Of a stretch of 64,000 bases of DNA, positions 57,070 through 64,000 are shown piece by piece. The translations under genes were made by a program, and so were the position numbers. The number at the start of each line of letters is the position of its first letter. The first letter of the stretch is position 1. The notes under the pieces are model-generated. The model was given only the letters and a program-made list of their open reading frames with translations, ran no database searches and was not told the origin of the DNA. Source of the DNA: Apiospora phragmitis. Taxonomy: Eukaryota; Ascomycota; Sordariomycetes; Amphisphaeriales; Apiosporaceae. The DNA is taken from positions 2,542,001-2,606,000 of the forward strand of contig JAQQWL010000004.1 in NCBI GenBank assembly GCA_038363925.1, written 5' to 3'.

Positions 57070-58463
57070 ATGGAGGAGGACGAAGTGCTCCGAGAGATAC
57101 ACCAGGTCCTCCACGGGTACTTCGAGAACGACACGCGGAGCAGGTTCCAGCTCGAAGGCCCCATCGCGTCCGGCGCCGAGTCCATCGCCTGGGGGCTTCA
57201 GCACGCTGCTTGCGGCAAGGCGTGCCAACGGATCGTGCTCAAGACGCCGAAGTGGGCGGACTTGGGCGGCGGAGAAGAAGAGGAAGAAAGCCCTGAAGAC
57301 GACAGCAACAACGCGTGGAATAACGAAAGCAACACGCCGGATCCCATCGAGAATGAGAGGAAGTGGCTGAGCGTGAGACCAACCGAACCGGAATACATAT
57401 GCCTTCACCACCTACTATGCATTTCTTTTTCTCAGTAGACTTATTAGGTACAATGGCTGACATACCTCGGGAAACCCAACAAAACAGGTCCTAGGATGGG
57501 CGAAGCATGTCATGAACATCTTGGAAATCCCCGCCGACCCGCTGAGCCGACGAAAAGCGCCGTTGCGAAGACACGGACTCGAGAACTGGATATTTATTGA
57601 GTGGGTTCAACATGGGACACTACACCGGCTCGTCAGGAGAGCAAAGGAAGAGAGCATGGAATATCTGCCGAATAGGTTGTTATGGAGGTTCTTCATGTGC
57701 CGTAAGTTTGCAGCGCTCCGGATAATTACTACAAGAGGGCTGGAAAGGGGCGAACGAAAGAAGAAGGGTTGACACTTGCTTACTTTGCAGTTATCAGGAT
57801 GTGTATAGCAATGGCCTGGCCACCGGAGCAACCCATCAGTGCTCCAGAATGGGCCTTCGAGATAATTCGCCAGCAACCGCCTCTCAGGATTACCCATGGG
57901 GACTTGCATAGTGAAAATGGTACGAAGAAGCAGTTGAGATCAGCTCAGGACTGGATTACAAAGCTCACAATTTCGCAGTGATGATAGGCCCCTTTGAGCC
58001 AGACTCCGAGTATCTGGAATATGACATAATACCTGTACTCAAGATGATTGATCTGGGACAGATGAGCGGAAACGAGTAAGTCAAATAGGGGGCAGAGTTG
58101 GTGTTTTGTTGCTTGGCACGATTCCAGACGTCTGACTTGAATTTATGTACACAGGGCAGCGAGCTTCGATGCGACGAAAGAAAACATTCATGATATAGGA
58201 AATGTGAGTCGATTCCCATCGCAGCATCCCTCAGACAGCCAAGAAGAATACACAGAAGTAAGTCTGGAAAGGTGTATGGTACAGTTCTGCTAAATCGCAT
58301 CGTGGCCACTTCAAAAGAAGGAGAAAGGAGAAGGATCTTTGCGTTACTTTTGCGACAGCTTAAAAGAAATGAAGATGTTCACGAAGAAAACCGCGACACC
58401 ATGGGAATTCGGTAAGAGTCTCTCTCGTTTTGAGGGCACTGGTCCAGACTAACGGGCCACCAC
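57070..58463 (+). CDS. Divergent protein kinase-like protein
   Basis: Exons: 57070-57372, 57488-57701, 57791-57919, 57979-58075 and 58155-58203; the last exon(s) to about 58463 are uncertain. All five junctions keep phase (donors GTGAGA, GTAAGT, GTACGA, GTAAGT). The N-lobe has a degenerate glycine loop (GPIASGAESIAWGL) and a putative Lys in RIVLKTPK, then ENERKWLS joined to VLGWAKHVMNI. The hinge region reads NWIFIEWVQHGTLHRLV. The catalytic loop is HGDLHSEN followed across an intron by VMIGPFE, and the metal-binding motif is IDLGQM in place of DFG. HGDLHxxN is more like atypical or small-molecule kinases than HRDLKxxN. The substrate is unknown. An N-terminal extension in another frame (56853 onward) may belong to it. 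Confidence 0.65.
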
Positions 58464-58809
58464 CCGCTGATACTGTCGTATTCATAAATATATCATACAT
58501 CTTGGACAGCCCACAAGGCAATGCCAAAATTTACAAGAACCCCTTTTCCAACCTGGTCCTTCCATGGTACAAGGTCATACGCCCTATCGTATGCAAGTAG
58601 AATATGAAAACAGATATGCCGCTGAAGCAATGGAAACATCATCAGCAACCTTGGTAACAGAACATCATCAAACAACATAATCACAGACGGGAATAGGAAA
58701 AGAAGCCTAAGTGCCAGACAGATACTTGGAGCGAACGTCGGCCTCATCTTGACTGAATAAGTTGGAAGTCAAGAGCCAAGAGCTCATACGCGAGAGTCGC
58801 ACCGAATCA
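58464..58809. other. Convergent intergenic region
   Basis: 3' flanks of the kinase gene (plus) and the membrane protein gene (minus). No gene seen. Confidence 0.5.
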
Positions 58810-59397
58810 TCACCCCCCTTCGGCCGGGGGTGCTGGTGCTGCCTCAGCGTCACCACCACCGCCGCCGCCGCCATCACCACCAGCACTACTGTCGGAGCTC
58901 CGGGAACTCTTAGAGTTCTTGGAGCCGCGAGAACCGCCCGATTTGTGGCGGCGCTGCTGTCGCTGGAACTTTCTTTTGCGCTTGAAGCGGATGGAGTTGC
59001 GGTACACGTAGCAGAAGGCGAGGGTGCCGAGGAGGAAGATGCCCAGGAGCACGCCGACGACGATGCCAATGGTCACGTCGAGATCTTGTGAGGTCGTGCG
59101 TTTCCGCAGGTCTGAAATGATGTGGCTGTGGCCGTCATGTTTAGTGGTGATATCACTGTTAAAATGCGAAGTCCGGGATGCCGACGATGCACTATTGACC
59201 CAACCCGTAATCTGGCTTGCTGCCCATTCCCATGCATGTAGCAAGGATCGATTTGCTTGATGCGTCCTACTCCTATCTGCTGCTGCTACTGCATCTTGTG
59301 CATTGCTGTAGCTGTGACCCGCCCAGTGTAGTTGGCGCGGCCCCGCTGTGGAGCCGGCACGGCCGGCGGCGGCGTTGAGGGGGGGGGGAAGGAACAT
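58810..59397 (-). CDS. Single-span membrane protein with basic, Gly-rich tail (195 aa)
   Basis: ATG 59397 to 58810. The order is: a Ser/Ala-rich N-terminal half likely outside the cytosol (NRS and similar sites), one membrane helix TIGIVVGVLLGIFLLGTLAFCYVY (about residues 109-132), then a strongly basic stretch (RFKRKRKFQRQQRRHKS), poly-Ser and poly-Gly, and a Pro/Ala end. This plan (short ectodomain, one helix, basic juxtamembrane) is common in fungal Mid2/WSC-like or uncharacterised surface proteins, but no Cys-rich domain is present. A G-run at 59379-59388 just after the start codon may conceal a frame error, so the real start could differ. Confidence 0.5.
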   Translation of the reverse strand: MFLPPPLNAAAGRAGSTAGPRQLHWAGHSYSNAQDAVAAADRSRTHQANRSLLHAWEWAASQITGWVNSASSASRTSHFNSDITTKHDGHSHIISDLRKRTTSQDLDVTIGIVVGVLLGIFLLGTLAFCYVYRNSIRFKRKRKFQRQQRRHKSGGSRGSKNSKSSRSSDSSAGGDGGGGGGGDAEAAPAPPAEGG

Positions 59398-61585
59398 GAG
59401 GACCTGCGGTTATGTATGGTGGTACAGGGGGGTAGGGTTATTACTGCTGGCGGTTGGGGATTACAATAAGCATAGTTGACTTAAGAAAAGAATGCCATAG
59501 ACAGCATAATGGAAGGTTTTCGAAGCGTGCATGAGAAGGGAAAAAGAAAATGGGGGTTCAGGAGGTGTGTACAATGGGCGGACGGGGACATTTTTGTGTA
59601 CGCGAGATCGTCAGCCAGATTGTATCATCATCAGATTATCTCTGTCCCGTTCCCAATACCCAAGGCTTACCTACTTGCACAATGCATGGAACCTACTACA
59701 TGCTTGTGTTGGGTTGGGTACGTACATGGCACAACTCATCCACGCAGCATCCAAACTCGCCAGACACACATCTGCAAGGCGACGTCTTCGGGATTGTCTC
59801 GCGTGGGCCCGGAAGAAGGAGAGACACTGACTGATGAAGATGGACCGAAGGCGAAAAGGAAGCCCTACCCCAGAGTCGCATCCACAGCCGACGGGAGCCA
59901 ACATGATGGGCTCGATGGGAAGGAAGGGAGTGGAGCATTCGATTGACAACAACTGTCTCTCGACAACAACTGTCTCTCATTGACTGGCTGCAGATGCAAA
60001 AGGGTGCTCGAGGTGTTTGGAAGCTTCACGATACGTCGCATATGCATGAGTGGTGGTGCGCGCGCTTCTCATTGGTGTCTCTGGGGGAATACATTACATG
60101 TCGTCGTCGTGCGTGCATGCATGCATGCTGCTGATAAAGTGCTCGCGTTTGGGGAGCACCAAAGACAACGAAAGCCACCAAACGCTAGAGGGGCCGCCAC
60201 TTGCCTCAATCGGTCCATCCCCAAAGGGTTCTCGAAAGCCTCTCTTTTTTCCCACGCGACTACCACATCAATGCTGGGCAAATTGGATATCATTCTTCGG
60301 GTAGGAATACGAAGGTTGAAGGTTGCAATCTTCCGCTACACACCAGGCCGATCGGGGCTATCAATCAACGCTGAGGACAAGAAGTGGCAGACATGATGGA
60401 CTTCCTCCATGTTTTCCGTCTGGTCTGCTCTGACTTTCAAACGCAAGGACCCTGCGAATAACAAATACGAATTGGCGAGACGCTGCTCTCTCCAATGCCG
60501 TGCTACTCACACTTGGACTTAATATCTCTCAATCGAGAAATGGCTAGAGGGGTTAATGATGCATCTCCAAATTGCATTGGGTAGCACCGGCTCGATGGCA
60601 GGGCATTCCAGATGCTGGGCTTACACGGAGAGGCAAGCCTCCGCATACAGCGAAAGTGAGCTGACCAGATCAGAAAAAAAGGCCAACCAGCAATCAGCCG
60701 ATATGGCATTGCTGCCCGACGGGGCTCGATGTCTCAAGATAACGTCAGCATCCGCCAAAGATGTTTGCTTCCTCCCTTACAAGCTTATCCATTACGTCTT
60801 ATTAGGTTAACATGATGAAGAAGAAGACCATAAGGAAAGGAGACCGGGGAGCCAGCCCTGTGGTTGTGGTGGTGCACTGCCAGCGCATCTCTCTCCCACC
60901 CTCCCTCACACACCCAGAGAGAGAAAATATACGGCCTCAATTGGGCGCGGCTTTCTCCAAATCCAATCAATAGTTCGGGGCTGCCAGTCAAGCAGCAAAG
61001 TAACCCTTTTATGGCTTCCCGTTTGCTGTCTGCGCACGTTGTTGACGTGCCTGTCATTCGACGGGGAACTCCTGCCGAGAACCAGAGGGGGGTAGGCGTC
61101 CCCGCATTGGACTACCGCCCCCGAACCCCCACCCCCTTTGATCGGCTAGATGCCCGGTGGCTACGTCGAAGTGCGGACGGACAAAGAGTTGGGTTGCAGA
61201 CTCGTCTGGGTCCCTACTTATCTATGATCAATGAAGAAAACGCTACTCTGGATCGACAACAGCCACGGTGCTATCCTGTAATTGGTGACCAGAAGAAACC
61301 AATAGGTTCCGGCTCAGTGGTGCTGCGAGCAGTTGGGGATCATCCATTCACTCATGCACTCGGCCACTCCACGTTGCCGCGATGTTGGCAAACAGCGGCG
61401 TTGGTCGGAACAGATCCAGTAGAGACGCAACTGGCATATATATTTATGTACTAAGGTTAGAACCTAGATTGGAGGCATGGCTACCATGTGGTACTATCTA
61501 CTGATCTACGTCTATCTATGCAGACGGCCTATAATATCTCTTCGTTCTGTGTGATGCAAGGAGCATCCGGAGGCCAGAAGCTTCC
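59398..61585. other. Long gene-poor region with short repeats
   Basis: A perfect 17-bp tandem duplication GACAACAACTGTCTCTC lies at 59945-59978 and a TGCA microsatellite at about 60109-60131. A 196-codon plus frame (60864-61454) has no domain, biased low-complexity ends and no splice model, so it is not called. Confidence 0.5.
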
Positions 61586-62373
61586 TTATGCTGAGCTACC
61601 CAAATCCTCTGACGACTCAGACTCGCTCTTGGCGGCGACCGTTTCTTTCTCCTTGTTCTCGGATCCCTCCTCATAAACCACGGTAGGGACAATGAGCTCT
61701 TCTGGTTCTTCTTGCGGCAGAACCTCCTTCTCCTTGCCCTTGCGATTCACCAGCTCCTTCGAGGCGCACCCAGGGCAGTACTGGTACCACGTTTGGCTAT
61801 CCAAGCTGTCGCAACGGCTCAAATCAGAACTGGAATCAACTGTCGTCATCTGGTAATCATCCTCATCGCACTCGTCGGCGAAGGCATTATCCAGCATGGC
61901 CGAGAACAGCAGGTCGGACAGGCCCGCGATCTCCTGTCGGAGGCTCCGGAGCTCGTAGATGAGCGGTTCGGCGGCGTCCGCGTCCGCCCCCATCAGGGTT
62001 TCGGCGAACGCCTGCTGCCGCCAGCGGCGGCGCTGGTCGGGAGGGCAGTAGCGGCCATGGGTGTAGTCGAGGAATCTGCTGTAGGCGTCGTCGTCGTCGT
62101 CGTCGTCGTAGTTGTTGGTGTGGTGGCTGCGGCCGACGCCGGCGGCGTTGGCGCGGAGATCGACGCAGGGGCCGCAATCGCACTCGTCGTCCGTTGAGTT
62201 GAAGTCCCTTGACCTGAAGTTGGGGAATGTGTGAGATTGATTGTACATGGCCCAGAGGTCTGGGTGTTGAGGTCTGCAGAGGGGGGTTTGCATTAACTCG
62301 GGGGAGCTCATGAGCTAGTAGGTACGACAGCGGCGTCCCGGTGGGGGGGGGGGGCAACTTACTGGAATGCCAT
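61586..62373 (-). CDS. Hypothetical acidic protein (232 aa)
   Basis: Exon 1 is 11 bases (62373-62363, MAF plus CA). The intron 62362-62274 has donor GTAAGT, a 12-base G/C run near the donor and acceptor TGCAG, and exon 2 is 62273-61586. Splicing gives MAFQPQHPDLWAMYNQSHTF, more natural than the unspliced start in the intron. It has a Cys pair DCGPC, a seven-Asp run, an ordered block (RRWRQQAFAETLMG... IYELRSLRQEIAGLSDLLFSAML) that may be a coiled coil, and an acidic Ser/Glu-rich end. I recognise no family. Confidence 0.6.
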
Positions 62374-63065
62374 GATGTTTTGGTTCTTTATATCAATATC
62401 GAAATACCCGGTAAGACTTGTGCTTTTGCTGGGATATGATCTTGGCGTTTGGTTTATGGGTGTGCTGCTGAGGAAAGAAACTACATCCTTAGAAGGACGT
62501 TGGACAGGTTTATATACGATTTCGGCCTTGAGTCAGGCTTGACATACCGTTAACCATCGGGACACCATGACTGGTATACTTGCTTGGGCCAAAGCTAGAT
62601 CATATGACTATTTCACCATCACTCGAAGACCTATCTATCTACTTTTGCGGTTGATGTAGCTCACGATCTGCGAATCCGATGAAGATACTTGCGCTACAAG
62701 CCCGGAAATTCGAGTCACCCCCTTTTCGAGTATACGGCACACACCATTCATTAGCTCAGTACGCGATATTCTTGCCTGATGAGGTCCTGGGGGTGCCTGG
62801 GTGTTGCTTGACATAGACTACGAGTATGACTGGGCTTCACTTTACGCGACCTGGTCAATCTGAGTTACGTCCAGTCACACACGGAGAGAGTGAAAGCCCC
62901 CTGCGCTCGCAAGGACTAACTTACATCGAGCAAGCCGCTCTCAACAAGCATCAAACCGCAGCAACCGGTGTAATATGGGTATGTACTTCTATCCTTTAAG
63001 TTTTCCCTCTTCTTTCTTTCTTTTCTTCTCTTCACACTACTTCTTCTCCGTCTCCTCCTCTTCTC
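62374..63065. other. Intergenic
   Basis: Promoter side of the acidic protein gene (minus) and 3' flank of the DUF7719-like gene (minus). CT-rich near 63000. No gene seen. Confidence 0.5.
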
Positions 63066-63876
63066 TCACCTAAACCCAAGCCAGAGGTACGCCAGCGCGA
63101 TCCCCACGGACGCCGTGGCAGGCAAAAGGTTCAGCTCGATGACGGACCAGACCCACAGGCAGCCCAGCGGCGGCGAGCGCTTCATGACGGCCAGGTAGCC
63201 GTAGGTGTTGGTGATCTGGATCAGGTGGCACCCGGCCGCGACGCTGGCGGCGAAGAAGAGGGCCTGCCGGATCGGCTCCTGGTAGCGTCGCGGGACAGCG
63301 GGCACGAGGATCAGCGACGAGGGGTGCGGGTGCAGGGTGTAGAATAGGGGGGTGAAGACTATATATTTCAGGGGGCGCATACTTGTCAGCTGTGGATTCT
63401 GGGAGGTATCGCATCGCATTTTAGGCGTAGAAAGAACCGAGAGAAAAGAAAGACTTCTTACCTAAGAAAGCCCGCAACGTCCTCGTGATGATCGTGTGCC
63501 ATTCCAGGTTCACGGCGTATTGCTGCTGGACGAGAACGTCGAGGGTGAAGTGCAGCGTGCACAAGCTGACGCTACAGAGGATGGCCTCGAGCACGCGATC
63601 GGCCGTCGTCGTGAGCACCGCCGCTGCAGGCGGCGCTGCCTCCGAACCGCCCCGCTTCCCGACATAGAATGGTTCGGCAGCACCAGCAGGCGCCCCTGCA
63701 CCTCCTTTCTTATTTCCGAGGGCGCGCTGCCTCGTGTCGGCTTCGTCGAAGAGCTTCCGTTCCGTCGCCCAGTCGAGGAGGGTCTTCTCAGTCGGGCCCG
63801 ACTTGTCGGGGTGGGCGAGCTCGATGCCGGCGGGCGACTTCTCGGTCGCTTTCCGTTCTTTGCGGCTTTGCACCAT
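63066..63876 (-). CDS. DUF7719-like multi-span membrane protein (235 aa)
   Basis: Exon 1 is 63876-63462, the intron 63461-63359 has donor GTAAGA and acceptor TATAG, and exon 2 is 63358-63066; phase 1 is kept. The N-terminal 80 residues are charged and probably cytosolic (RKERKATEKSP..., DWATERKLFDEAD). Three or four helices follow: VLEAILCSVSLCTLHFTLDVLV, AFLVFTPLFYTLHP, QALFFAASVAAGCHLIQITN and CLWVWSVIELNLLPATASVGIALAYLWL. The motifs LHFTLDVLVQQQYA, AGCHLIQITNTYGYLAVM and PPLGCLWVWSVIE are those I associate with the fungal DUF7719 family, function unknown, probably an internal membrane. Frames are intact. Confidence 0.75.
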
Positions 63877-64000
63877 CTCTGCGGCGGGCTTTGGGGATAT
63901 ACCGTATAAAAGGGGTTTGGTGATATAGTCAGGATGATAGGGGTGTCACCCGGATTGGCTTTGGCTGTTTGGATAAGCTCACACATACAGAGACACACAG
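63877..64000. promoter_or_regulatory. Upstream flank of the DUF7719-like gene
   Basis: Short 5' flank on the minus strand; CCTTTTATACGGTATA on that strand near 63900-63915 could be a TATA-like element. The window ends here. Confidence 0.25.

Noticed and set aside
60864..61454. 196-codon plus-strand open frame
   Set aside because: No domain, no splice structure and no similarity I recognise; in a gene-poor stretch chance is likely.
1..64000. tRNA, rRNA, CRISPR arrays, riboswitches
   Set aside because: I looked for tRNA B-box-like words with cloverleaf context, rRNA segments and regular spaced repeats and found none; the tandem arrays lack spacers and the genome is eukaryotic.

Overview
The window looks like nuclear DNA of a filamentous ascomycete (Pezizomycotina, most likely a Sordariomycete; genus not determined). 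The reasons are: short spliceosomal introns with GTRNGT donors and CTAAC-like branch sites; families confined to or expanded in these fungi (HET domain, DUF6594, DUF7719-like, fungal C2H2 and APH-type families); a true Mdm10; and an AT-rich block at the left edge that carries the repeat-induced point mutation (RIP) signature of many TpA and few CpA/TpG.

Layout. 1-4.1 kb is RIP-degraded repeat DNA; within it I recognise a dead Fot1/pogo-type DNA transposon (about 2103-3947, transposase on the minus strand) from its terminal inverted repeats and relics of the DDE transposase. 4.7-9.2 kb holds two decayed genes: a HET-domain gene (minus) and a conserved fungal gene of unknown function (plus). 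10.2-12.0 kb: membrane-anchored AAA+ ATPase. 13.9 kb: small secreted protein. 14.9-18.7 kb: an MDR reductase and a sugar transporter, both minus. 20.7-22.1 kb: charged hypothetical protein. 22.9-25.3 kb: broken multi-pass membrane protein gene. 25.7-27.5 kb: second sugar transporter. 28.3-29.5 kb: APH-kinase pseudogene with an internal deletion. 29.6-31.2 kb: caspase-like (C14) peptidase. 32-34.9 kb: a small basic protein, a DUF6594 membrane protein and a decayed hypothetical gene. 35.8-37.5 kb: a fusion of ankyrin repeats to a zinc deaminase-like domain. 38.5-39.5 kb: ribosomal protein S19. 40.2 kb: tiny His/Ser/Lys-rich protein. 41.8-43.8 kb: C2H2 zinc-finger protein. 46.3-47.9 kb: Mdm10. 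50.5-51.7 kb: ZIP zinc transporter. 51.8-56.1 kb: mostly minisatellites, inverted and diverged repeats around one acidic hypothetical gene. 57.1-58.5 kb: divergent protein kinase. 58.8-63.9 kb: three hypothetical or membrane proteins.

How it fits together. No single biosynthetic cluster is visible. The left half (RIP relic, HET, APH and other broken genes) reads as accessory, subtelomere-like DNA. From about 38 kb rightwards come conserved housekeeping genes (RPS19, Mdm10, ZIP). Sequence-quality caution: many open frames, including the essential RPS19, are broken by a single missing or extra base in short G/C runs whose other frame continues the conserved protein. At least part of the apparent decay is therefore probably consensus error. 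Breaks with internal deletions or nonsense codons (APH, HET, the 23-kb membrane protein) look more like genuine decay.
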